Part shown: positions 1 to 7,780 of the stretch, in pieces
How positions within the stretch are numbered: the stretch's first letter is position 1
How the letters are laid out: every line of letters begins with the position of its first letter
Assembly (NCBI GenBank): GCA_014376915.1
Contig: JACMQP010000331.1
Location: 1 to 16,359, forward strand
Direction of reading: 5' to 3'
Length of the DNA stretch: 16,359 nt
Source of the DNA: Ramlibacter sp.
GTDB lineage: Bacteria; Pseudomonadota; Gammaproteobacteria; Burkholderiales; Burkholderiaceae
Notes under the pieces: generated by a model
Seen by the model: only the letters and a program-made list of their open reading frames with translations
Told to the model about the DNA's origin: nothing
Databases searched by the model: none
Translations under genes and position numbers: made by a program

Positions 1-1569
1 CTGCTGCGCGACGGCGCCGGCGACACCGGCGTCGAGGTTCTGATGACTCGCCGCTCCGCGACCGCCAGCTTCGCGCCCGGAGCCTATGTGTTCCCCGGCG
101 GCGGCATCGACGCGGCCGATGGCGCGGCCCCTCGCATCGCCGCACGCCGGCCAGGCCAGAGCGACCAGCGCCTGACGCAGGCCATCGCCGCGATCCGCGA
201 GAGTTTTGAAGAGCTGGGCGTGCTGCTGGCCCGCCATGCCGACGGCAGGCCGGCCGACGATGCCGACATCGCGGCGCTGAGCCGCGATGCACCCTTCGCG
301 CCGCAGTGCGAAGCGCGCGGCCTGACGCTGGGCGCCGACCAGGTGCATCTGCTGGCGCACTGGATCACCGACCGCGACCTGCCGCGCCGCTTCGACGTCC
401 CCTTTCTGGTGGCGCGCATGCCGGCCAACCAGGCGCCGGTGGCAGACGAGGCGGAGCAGTTCGAACCGGTTTGGGTGCGGCCGGCCGACGCGCTGGCACG
501 CCACCAGGCCGGCAGCTTCTTCATGATCTTTCCGACCATCCGCACGCTGGAGCGGCTGGAGAAATTGGCCTCCGTCGACGCCGTGCTGCAGGCCTGCACC
601 GACGAAAGCCCGCTGTGGACCAGCTGCCCGCGGGCCGGCTTCCTGCACGGCGCCGAAGCGCGCTTCATGGAGCACGAGAGCGCCTACGGCGAACTGGCGC
701 TGGTCAGCCCCGACGGCCAGATGGTGCACCACCTCGACTGGCGCACCGGCGAGCCGGTGCGGCTGTTGAAGAACGTCACCCGGCTGACGGCGCCGAACCC
801 CGGCGTCATGACCGGACCGGGCACCAACAGCTACCTCGTCGGCGATCCGGACAGCGGTTACATCGCGATCGATCCCGGACCCAACGACCCGGAACACCTG
901 CAGCAGCTATGGCACGCGGCCGGCGGCGACATCCGGATGATCGTCTGCACCCATTCGCACGCCGACCACTCGCCCGGTGCCAAGCCGTTGCAGGCGCTGT
1001 GCCAGCGGCGTCCGCCGATCCTGGGCCTGTCGTCGGCATCGACGGCCCGCCCCGCCAGCGAGTTCAAACCGGACCGGGAACTGCAGGACGGCGAGCGTCT
1101 GTCCATGTCCGGCCGCGGCGCGACGCATACGCTGGAGGTCGTCCTGACCCCCGGCCACGCCGCCAACCACCTGTGCCTGGTGCTGCTGGAGGACGGCCTG
1201 CTGTTTTCCGGCGACCACATCCTGAACGGCAGCACCACCATCGTCGACCCGCCGGACGGCAACATGACCGACTACCTGGCCTCGCTCGACCGGCTCGCCG
1301 CCGCCTGCGAAGAAACCGGCATCGAATTCATCTTTCCGGCGCATGGCTACGTGCTGGCGTCGGCCAGCGATGCAATCGCACGGCTCAAGGCGCATCGGCT
1401 CCAGCGGGAGGCCAAGGTGCTGGCCGCCATGCGCCAGCGCCCCGGCGGCAGCCTGGACGAATGGGTGGAGCTGGCCTACGACGACGTGCCGCCGCGCATG
1501 TGGCCGGTGGCGCAGCGCTCGTTGCTGGCCCACGTCCAGCGGCTCGAAACCCTGCAGGGCAACCCATGA
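1..1569 (+). CDS. Nudix / metallo-beta-lactamase / winged-helix fusion hydrolase (5' partial)
   Basis: The frame is open to the left edge, and the 14 residues before the first ATG (nt 43) read as normal Nudix N-terminal sequence, so the true start lies outside the window. Domain order: a Nudix-like domain (about nt 1-560) with VFPGGGID and RESFEELG (nt 196-219) separated by an insertion, as in NUDT19-type Nudix proteins; a metallo-beta-lactamase domain (about nt 700-1370) with THSHADH at nt 949-969, TPGHAANH and FSGDH zinc-ligand motifs; and a C-terminal helical part (about nt 1385-1550) resembling the BLACT_WH winged helix of LACTB2. MBL-winged-helix proteins of the LACTB2 type include a single-strand endoribonuclease; the Nudix half suggests hydrolysis of a nucleoside diphosphate or CoA derivative. 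The substrate is unknown. Its stop overlaps the next gene's ATG, so the two are probably translationally coupled. Cytoplasmic: no signal peptide or membrane segment is visible. Confidence 0.88.
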   Translation: MLRDGAGDTGVEVLMTRRSATASFAPGAYVFPGGGIDAADGAAPRIAARRPGQSDQRLTQAIAAIRESFEELGVLLARHADGRPADDADIAALSRDAPFAPQCEARGLTLGADQVHLLAHWITDRDLPRRFDVPFLVARMPANQAPVADEAEQFEPVWVRPADALARHQAGSFFMIFPTIRTLERLEKLASVDAVLQACTDESPLWTSCPRAGFLHGAEARFMEHESAYGELALVSPDGQMVHHLDWRTGEPVRLLKNVTRLTAPNPGVMTGPGTNSYLVGDPDSGYIAIDPGPNDPEHLQQLWHAAGGDIRMIVCTHSHADHSPGAKPLQALCQRRPPILGLSSASTARPASEFKPDRELQDGERLSMSGRGATHTLEVVLTPGHAANHLCLVLLEDGLLFSGDHILNGSTTIVDPPDGNMTDYLASLDRLAAACEETGIEFIFPAHGYVLASASDAIARLKAHRLQREAKVLAAMRQRPGGSLDEWVELAYDDVPPRMWPVAQRSLLAHVQRLETLQGNP

Positions 1570-2273
1570 GCGAGCCGGTCAGGCTGGCCAAGCGGGTGGC
1601 CGAGCTCAAGGGCTGCTCGCGCCGCGAGGCCGAGCAGTACATCGAGGGCGGCTGGGTCACGGTGGATGGGAAGGTGGTCGAAGAGCCGATGTCCAGAGTG
1701 CAGGACCAGCAGGTCGCCATTGCGCCGGACGCCAGCCTGCTGGCGCTGTTGCCGATCACCATCCTGCTGCACAAACCGGCCGATGCTGCGCCGGAGGTGC
1801 ATCCGCACCTGCGAGCGACGGACGATCCATCGGGCGTGCGCGCGATCAAGCGCCATTTCAGCCGTCTCGTGATTCCTTCGGCGCTGCCGCGCGAAGCCGC
1901 CGGCCTCGTGGTGCTGAGCCAGGACGGCCGCATTCTGCGCAAGCTGACCGAGGACGCGGCAACCATCGAGCAGGAGCTGATCGCGCAGGTGGCCGGCGAG
2001 GTAACGCCCGATCAGGTCAAGCGCCTGTGCCACGGCCTGACGTTCCGCGGCCACCCGCTGCCCCCGATCAAGGTCAGCGTCAACAGCACCGGCGAAGGCG
2101 AAACCCGGCTGCGCTTCGCCTTAAAGGGCGTGCTGCCCGAGCACGTGCCCGGCATGTGCGACGCCGTCGGCCTGCGGCTGCTGGCGCTCAAGCGCATGCG
2201 CCTGGGCCGCGTGTCGCTCGGGCCGCTGCCGGTCGGCGAATGGCGCTATCTGATGGCGCACGAGCGGTTCTAA
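1566..2273 (+). CDS. S4-domain pseudouridine synthase homologue lacking catalytic residues
   Basis: A 235-residue protein starting at the ATG of an ATGA overlap with the upstream hydrolase. An N-terminal S4 RNA-binding domain is clear (residues 6-52, with CSRREAEQYI and VTVDGK). The remainder follows the RsuA/RluB/RluF fold: LLHKP near 67-71, AAGLVVLSQDGR at 111-122 and VGEWRYL near the end. In this family the active-site Asp lies in GRLD just before the Gly-Leu motif; here the aligned segment is SALP, so Asp becomes Pro108. The family's KEYLV tyrosine segment reads EQELIA (135-140), and the NRQIRRM-type basic motif reads EHVPGM (192-197). The reading frame is intact and similarity continues on both sides, so this is divergence, not frameshift. 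It may bind rRNA without modifying it, or act as a partner of the upstream hydrolase. Annotation as an active pseudouridine synthase would be doubtful. Confidence 0.87.
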   Translation: MSEPVRLAKRVAELKGCSRREAEQYIEGGWVTVDGKVVEEPMSRVQDQQVAIAPDASLLALLPITILLHKPADAAPEVHPHLRATDDPSGVRAIKRHFSRLVIPSALPREAAGLVVLSQDGRILRKLTEDAATIEQELIAQVAGEVTPDQVKRLCHGLTFRGHPLPPIKVSVNSTGEGETRLRFALKGVLPEHVPGMCDAVGLRLLALKRMRLGRVSLGPLPVGEWRYLMAHERF

Positions 2274-2279
2274 ACAGCC

Positions 2280-2303
2280 GTCATCCCGGCCTTGCGCCGG
2301 GAT
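2280..2303. repeat. REP-like intergenic palindrome
   Basis: An 8-bp perfect stem (2283-2290 with 2296-2303, ATCCCGGC/GCCGGGAT) surrounds a 5-nt loop, and GTC precedes it. This matches the short dispersed palindrome type common between genes in Burkholderiales and other proteobacteria. It sits between the S4-protein stop and the 3' end of rnpB. A run of six A (2305-2310, six T on the - strand) lies beside it, on the rnpB side. It may protect or terminate transcripts arriving from either direction. Copy number in the genome cannot be seen from here. Confidence 0.6.
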
Positions 2304-2312
2304 CAAAAAAGT

Positions 2313-2639
2313 GTGAAGTCCGCCGATAAGCCGGATTCTGTGGCGCCGGGGTTGCCCCCGGCGTGACCGCCATTAATCTGGGCCGTCTGTCGCCAGACGG
2401 CTCGGTGCTACCTACCCGCACACTCTGGGGGCCCCATCAACGTGTGCCTACTTGGTATTGCTGCGCGTAGAGATTGCCCGTTTCACCCGCGGCGGTTGCC
2501 CGCCGCGACTCGTCTCTGTTGCTCTGATCCTCACCTCACGGTGGAGAGGTGTTACCTCCTACGCTGCCCTGTGCAGTCCGGACATTCCTCCAGTGCCTGG
2601 TTTCCCAGATCGCACCAGCGGCGGTCTGGCGGGCTTCAC
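2313..2639 (-). ncRNA. rnpB: RNase P RNA, bacterial type A
   Basis: The catalytic RNA of RNase P, which matures tRNA 5' ends. On the - strand the 5' end GUGAAGCCCGCC pairs with the 3' end GGCGGACUUCAC (P1: 11 of 12 pairs, one C-A mismatch), which sets both ends at about 327 nt. Conserved blocks are present in order: GAGGAAUGUCCGGACU (P4 5' strand), ACAGGGCAG, AGAGCAACAGAGA, GGGUGAAA, CAAGUAGG, GCGGGUAGG and ACAGAAUCCGGCUUAUCGG (P4 3' strand). A UUUUUU run follows the 3' end. It is shorter than the 377-nt E. coli RNA, mainly in the peripheral helices. The P4 entry has U where E. coli has A67, and the L15 loop shows no obvious GGU. End positions are good to a few nucleotides. Confidence 0.93.
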
Positions 2640-2645
2640 CCACGC

Positions 2646-2651
2646 ATTATC
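2646..2651 (-). promoter_or_regulatory. Possible -10 element of the rnpB promoter
   Basis: GATAAT on the - strand (5 of 6 to TATAAT) ends 7 nt before the predicted 5' end of RNase P RNA, the expected distance for a sigma-70 start site. No good -35 hexamer is seen at 16-18 bp upstream. The element lies inside the 59-bp gap shared with the divergent cysK start. Confidence 0.4.
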
Positions 2652-2698
2652 GCCCTGCGCCACAATGGCCGCCCGACCGCAGCCAAAAGGAGCCTCCA

Positions 2699-3616
<918 letters not shown>

Positions 3617-3685
3617 AGCGCCCGGTTGCGTCCTGGCCGGTATCATCGGCGGTTGCCTGCTTGATCAACACGAGCCGCCCGCACG

Positions 3686-5335
3686 ATGATCCGACTGTCC
3701 GAAATCAAGCTCACGCTGGCCGAAGCGGAGCACCCAGACTCCACCTTGCTTGCCGCCGCCTGCCGGATGCTGGCGCTGCCGCGCGAGCAGATCGCCGGGG
3801 TCGACCTGTTCAAGCGCAGTTTCGACGCCCGCAAGGCGGAACTCACGGCCGTCTACATCGTCGACGTGACACTGGCCGATCCGGCGCAGGAGCCGGCACT
3901 GCTGGCCACGCTCGCAGCCAATCCCCACATTGCCGTTACGCCGGACATGGTGTGGCATCCGCCCGTGGCCGCGCCCGCCATGCTGCCGGTCCGCCCGGTG
4001 GTGGTCGGCTTCGGCCCCTGCGGCATCTTCGCGGCGCTGGTGCTGGCGCAAATGGGTTTCAAGCCGATCGTGCTGGAGCGCGGCACCGCGGTGCGCCAGC
4101 GCACCAAGGACACCTGGGACCTTTGGCGCAAGGGCGTCCTCGATCCCGAAAGCAATGTGCAGTTCGGCGAAGGCGGGGCCGGCACGTTCTCCGACGGCAA
4201 GCTGTGGAGCCAGATCAAGGACCCGCGCCACCTCGGGCGCAAGGTGATGACCGAATTCGTGAACGCCGGGGCACCGCCCGAGATCCTGTCGGCGGCCCAC
4301 CCGCACATCGGCACTTTCAAGCTGGTGAAGGTGGTCGAGACGATGCGCGAACAGATCATCGCGCTGGGTGGCGAGATTCGCTTCCAGCAGCGCGTCACCG
4401 ACCTGCGGATCGAGGACGGTCACGTTCGCGGCCTCATTGTGCTGGACCAGGCCAGCGGCGCCAGCTCCGAGCTGCGCGCCGACCACGTGGTGCTGGCGCT
4501 CGGTCACAGCGCGCGTGACACGTTCGAGATGCTGCATGAACGCGGCGTGTTCATGGAGGCCAAGCCGTTCTCGATCGGATTGCGGATCGAGCACCCGCAG
4601 GGCGTGATCGACCGGGCCCGCTGGGGCCGCCACGCCGGCCATCCGCTGCTGGGCGCCGCGGACTACAAGCTGGTGCACCACGCCAGCAACGACCGCTCGG
4701 TCTACAGCTTCTGCATGTGCCCCGGCGGCACCGTGGTCGCCGCCACCTCGGAGCCGGGCCGGATCGTCACCAACGGCATGAGCCAGTATTCGCGCAACGA
4801 GCGCAACGCCAACGCCGGCATGGTGGTGGGCATCGACCCCGCGGATTATCCCGGCGGCCCGCTGGCCGGCATCGCGCTGCAGCGCCGGCTCGAATCGAAC
4901 GCATATGCGCTGGGCGGTGGCGACTACCGCGCGCCGGCCCAGCTGGTGGGCGACTTCATCGCTGGCCGCGCATCGACGCAACTCGGCGATGTCGAGCCTT
5001 CGTACAAGCCCGGCGTGACGCTGGGCGACCTGGCTGAAGCGCTGCCCGTTTACGCCATTGCCGCGCTACGCGAAGCGCTACCGGTGTTCGGCCGCAAGAT
5101 CAAGGGCTTCGACATGCCAGGCGCGGTATTGACCGGCGTCGAGACCCGAACCTCCTCGCCGCTGCGGATCACCCGCGGCGACGACTACCAGAGCCTGAAC
5201 GTGCGCGGCCTGTTCCCCGCCGGCGAAGGCGCCAGCTATGCCGGCGGCATCCTGTCTGCCGGCGTCGACGGCATCCGCGTCGGCGAGGCCGTGGCCCAGG
5301 CCGCCATCCGAATTCCAACTCGATCCGCACCATGA
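3686..5335 (+). CDS. FAD-dependent oxidoreductase of the COG2509 type
   Basis: A 549-residue flavoprotein. Residues 1-100 form a small alpha/beta N-terminal domain, then a Rossmann dinucleotide motif GFGPCG at 108-113 with the acidic end of the second strand in IVLERG. The middle holds the family hallmark NVQFGEGGAGTFSDGKL, and the C-terminus has the FAD-closing segment GLFPAGEGASYAGGI followed by SAGVDGIRVGEA. The family is widespread, usually annotated only as FAD-dependent protein or NAD(FAD)-utilising dehydrogenase, and I know of no settled substrate. Cytosolic. The start at 3686 has no strong ribosome site, but the N-terminus (MIRLSEIKLTL) is typical of the family. Its stop overlaps the proQ start (ATGA), so the two are probably cotranscribed and coupled. 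Confidence 0.9.
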   Translation: MIRLSEIKLTLAEAEHPDSTLLAAACRMLALPREQIAGVDLFKRSFDARKAELTAVYIVDVTLADPAQEPALLATLAANPHIAVTPDMVWHPPVAAPAMLPVRPVVVGFGPCGIFAALVLAQMGFKPIVLERGTAVRQRTKDTWDLWRKGVLDPESNVQFGEGGAGTFSDGKLWSQIKDPRHLGRKVMTEFVNAGAPPEILSAAHPHIGTFKLVKVVETMREQIIALGGEIRFQQRVTDLRIEDGHVRGLIVLDQASGASSELRADHVVLALGHSARDTFEMLHERGVFMEAKPFSIGLRIEHPQGVIDRARWGRHAGHPLLGAADYKLVHHASNDRSVYSFCMCPGGTVVAATSEPGRIVTNGMSQYSRNERNANAGMVVGIDPADYPGGPLAGIALQRRLESNAYALGGGDYRAPAQLVGDFIAGRASTQLGDVEPSYKPGVTLGDLAEALPVYAIAALREALPVFGRKIKGFDMPGAVLTGVETRTSSPLRITRGDDYQSLNVRGLFPAGEGASYAGGILSAGVDGIRVGEAVAQAAIRIPTRSAP

Positions 5336-6018
5336 CCGACACCGCTCCCGCTCTCCACGCCGGCCCGACCGCTCCTGCTCCCAGCGCTGCTGCAGCCACA
5401 GCCACCAGGCCGCGCCCCAAGGCGCAACAGCGCAGGGGTCCTCCGCGCGGCAAGCCGGCCCATCCGGTGCTCGACAAGCTGTTCGAGCTGCATCCGCAGC
5501 TGTTCGGCGCCCATTTCAAGCCGCTGAAGATCGGCATCTTCGAAGACCTGCTGGCCCGCCATCCGGAAGCTTTCCCGCGCGACGAGTTGAAAGTGGCGCT
5601 GGGCCTGCACGCCCGCTCCACCGCCTACCTGGAGAGCGTGGCGTCCGGCCTGCAGCGCCATGACCTGGACGGCCAGCCGGTCGCAGCGTTGGCGCCCGAG
5701 CACATTCACCACGCCATCCTCGAAGTGTTCAAGCGTCGCCAGCAGCGCACCAAGGACGACCTGCGGCCGCGCGTCGTGCCGCGCCTGGTTGCCGCCATCG
5801 AAGCCTCCGGCCTGACCCCGACCGAGTACGCCGAGAAAATGCGCACGCAGGACGACGTCGGAAACGCCATCCTCGACGAAGCGCTCGCCCAGCTGGCCCA
5901 GAAAGCCGCGAAACGCGAGGCCTTGAACCGCGCCTTCCAGGCCAGCGGCCTGACCATGGAAGCCTTCGCGGAGATGTACGGAATGGACCCTGCCGAGGTC
6001 CGGCGCACGCTCGGCTGA
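5332..6018 (+). CDS. proQ: ProQ/FinO-family RNA chaperone
   Basis: A 228-residue RNA-binding protein. Residues 1-43 are a low-complexity Ala/Pro/Arg-rich leader with basic patches (PRPKAQQRRGPPRGK). Residues 44-137 are the FinO/ProQ domain: HPVLDKLFELHPQLF, PLKIGIFEDLL, LKVALGLHARSTAYL and the DLDGQPV turn. The C-terminal 90 residues are charged and helical, ending in a short AFAEMYGMDPAEVRRTL helix; this tail differs from the Tudor-like domain of E. coli ProQ and is common in betaproteobacterial members. The family binds structured sRNAs and mRNA 3' ends and shapes their stability and pairing. The start overlaps the stop of the upstream flavoprotein by 4 nt. Convergent with htpX, 30 bp away. 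Confidence 0.9.
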   Translation: MTDTAPALHAGPTAPAPSAAAATATRPRPKAQQRRGPPRGKPAHPVLDKLFELHPQLFGAHFKPLKIGIFEDLLARHPEAFPRDELKVALGLHARSTAYLESVASGLQRHDLDGQPVAALAPEHIHHAILEVFKRRQQRTKDDLRPRVVPRLVAAIEASGLTPTEYAEKMRTQDDVGNAILDEALAQLAQKAAKREALNRAFQASGLTMEAFAEMYGMDPAEVRRTLG

Positions 6019-6040
6019 CGCTGGCAGCGTTGCGCGGGAC

Positions 6041-6057
6041 GCGGCCGGTCAGGCCGC
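6041..6057. terminator. Weak hairpin between convergent proQ and htpX
   Basis: GCGGCC (6041-6046) and GGCCGC (6052-6057) form a perfect 6-bp stem around a 5-nt loop. It covers the htpX stop codon and lies 23 bp after the proQ stop. No T tract follows on either strand, so an intrinsic terminator is only a possibility. Confidence 0.25.
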
Positions 6058-6918
6058 GGCTTGCAGCGCGGCGATGCGCTCTTCGATCGGTGGGTGGGTG
6101 GAAAACAGCTTGCCCACGCCCGAGGTGATGCCCAACGCCTGCAGGCCCTTGGGCAGCTCGCCGGGGACCATGCCGCCGAGCCGCGCCAGCGCGTTGATCA
6201 TCGGCTGCTTGCGACCCAGCAGGCGCGCCGAGCCGGCGTCGGCGCGGAACTCACGGTGGCGCGAGAACCAGGCCACGATGATCGCCGCCAGGAACCCGAG
6301 CAGGATGTCCAGCACGATGGTGGTGACGTAGTAGCCGATGCCCGGGCCGGAGCGGTTCTCGCCCTTGCTCAGGAAACCATCGACCGCATAGCCGATCACC
6401 CGCGACAGGAACACCACGAAGGTGTTCATCACGCCCTGGATCAGCGTCATCGTGACCATGTCGCCGTTGGCAATGTGTGCCACCTCGTGGCCGATCACCG
6501 CTTCGACTTCCTCGCGCGTCATCCCCTGCAGCAGGCCGGTGGACACCGCGACCAGGGCGCTGTTCTTGAAGGCGCCGGTGGCGAAGGCATTGGGCTCGCC
6601 CTCGAAGATGCCGACTTCGGGCATGCCGATACCAGCCTTGTCGGCGAACTGCTTGACCGTCGCAACGATCCAGGCCTCGTCGGAATTCTGCGGCGGGTCG
6701 ATCACCCGCACGCCGGAACTCCACTTGGCGATCGTCTTTGACAGCAGCAGCGAAATGATGGCGCCGCCGAAACCCATCACCGCTGCGAAGCCGAGCAGCA
6801 TGCCCAGGTTCAGCCCGTTGGCCGTAAGGAAGCGGTTGACGCCCAGCAGGCTGGCGACGGTGCCCAGCACCACCATCACCGCCAGGTTGGTCAGCACGAA
6901 CAGGAAAATGCGTTTCAT
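6049..6918 (-). CDS. htpX: Membrane zinc metalloprotease HtpX
   Basis: An M48-family inner-membrane protease that degrades damaged or misfolded membrane proteins, acting with FtsH in E. coli. The 289-residue length is normal. Zinc site: HEVAH at 144-148, with the third ligand E223 in [12 protein letters not shown]. Hydrophobic segments at about 4-24, 36-60, 155-178 and 198-218 give the usual topology with the catalytic part in the cytosol. The ending [13 protein letters not shown] is typical. The start is preceded on the - strand by GGAG, a usable ribosome site. It is last in a long - strand run, 61 bp after DUF3025, with an inverted repeat in the gap, so it may have its own promoter. The E. 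coli homologue is under CpxR control; I see no convincing CpxR site here. Confidence 0.95.
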   Translation of the reverse strand: MKRIFLFVLTNLAVMVVLGTVASLLGVNRFLTANGLNLGMLLGFAAVMGFGGAIISLLLSKTIAKWSSGVRVIDPPQNSDEAWIVATVKQFADKAGIGMPEVGIFEGEPNAFATGAFKNSALVAVSTGLLQGMTREEVEAVIGHEVAHIANGDMVTMTLIQGVMNTFVVFLSRVIGYAVDGFLSKGENRSGPGIGYYVTTIVLDILLGFLAAIIVAWFSRHREFRADAGSARLLGRKQPMINALARLGGMVPGELPKGLQALGITSGVGKLFSTHPPIEERIAALQAAA

Positions 6919-6943
6919 GAACTCTCCGAAAGGGTTGGGAACT

Positions 6944-6998
6944 GCCCACCGCGCTCAGATGAGGACCGTCGACTGGAATTCAAGCCGGCGCGGTGGGC
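6944..6998. repeat. 11-bp perfect inverted repeat upstream of htpX
   Basis: GCCCACCGCGC (6944-6954) and GCGCGGTGGGC (6988-6998) are exact reverse complements with a 33-nt spacer. One arm lies in the last codons of the DUF3025 gene and the other in the htpX leader, 26 nt before the ATG. It could form a long-loop hairpin in RNA at the gene boundary. A two-site operator or chance in GC-rich DNA are alternatives. Confidence 0.45.
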
Positions 6999-7780
6999 TG
7001 CAGGGGCGGAGTTGTTTTGCGTTTTGGTGCCCTGCGAGGTCGGAAGACCTGGACGTCATCATAGAAGGAAACTTCCTGGTTTTCGGGCCACCATGCGGGA
7101 ATCCCCAGCACCGGCAGCGGCGTAAACGGCTTGGCCGCCAGCAGCGCCGGCACGAGCTGATCCGCCAGCTGCGCATCAGCATCGGCGACCGATTCGAGCG
7201 CGGCCGGAAGCCGCCAGACGTGCGCCGTGAGCGCCTTGCGCGGCGCCGCCAGCTTTTCCAGCAGCGCATGGCCGACCACCAGCAGCCGCGCCTCGTCCCA
7301 GAGCGGCCGCAGTTCGACGAAGAGGCGCCGCCAGTCGTGCGCCAGCAGCGCCTCCCACAAAGGCGGCGGCGCGTCGAGCAGCGCGCCGTTCTCGTCGAAC
7401 AACGTGATCGCGTCGCGCACCGGCCCGCGCACGGCGCCGACACCGTGCGCCTCGATTTCCGCCGCCTGCAACTGGTTCAGCCTGGACTTGGTGCGCGGCA
7501 GCCTCAGCCACACCAGGCCGTTGAAGAAGTCGTGCAGGCCGGGACGCATCGGGCAATTGCCGCTGCCCCGGATGTACTCTTCGTAGGCCTGCCCGGCAGG
7601 AAGTTTTTCCTGCGCGACGAATTGCACGGGGGCGCCCCGCTGCGCGTTCAGCGCGTCGTGCAATGGCACGCCGGCCTGAACGCCTGCCGCGACCGGCGCT
7701 CCCACCTCACGCCAGTCCGCATACCAGGGCCGGCTCCAGTCGATTGCCGGATGCGCTAGCGAGTCGATCGCCTGATCCAT
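6980..7780 (-). CDS. DUF3025 family protein
   Basis: A 266-residue soluble protein recognised as DUF3025 by the central block YIRGSGNCPMRPGLHDFFNG and GLVWLRLPRTKSRLNQLQA. A second conserved block is DAITLFDENGALL, followed by a helical region and LPVLGIPAWWPENQEVSFYDD near the end. The last 20 residues are basic and proline-rich (PRRAPKRK). The function is unknown for the family; no signal peptide or membrane segment is seen. The ATG at 7780 lies 25 nt inside the 3' end of the NYN gene, so translation is probably coupled. The neighbourhood (pyrC, NYN protein) gives no clear functional hint. Confidence 0.88.
   Translation of the reverse strand: MDQAIDSLAHPAIDWSRPWYADWREVGAPVAAGVQAGVPLHDALNAQRGAPVQFVAQEKLPAGQAYEEYIRGSGNCPMRPGLHDFFNGLVWLRLPRTKSRLNQLQAAEIEAHGVGAVRGPVRDAITLFDENGALLDAPPPLWEALLAHDWRRLFVELRPLWDEARLLVVGHALLEKLAAPRKALTAHVWRLPAALESVADADAQLADQLVPALLAAKPFTPLPVLGIPAWWPENQEVSFYDDVQVFRPRRAPKRKTTPPLQPTAPA

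Noticed and set aside
1566..2273. Frameshift or pseudogene explanation for the degenerate pseudouridine synthase
   Set aside because: Family similarity is continuous in one frame on both sides of the altered motifs, and the length is normal for the family.
3617..3685. Promoter between cysK and the flavoprotein gene
   Set aside because: TTGCGT and TATCAT are present but only 9 bp apart, too close for sigma-70; no other convincing pair was found.
3665..4981. A 438-codon open frame on the - strand
   Set aside because: Antisense shadow of the COG2509 flavoprotein, with no family features.
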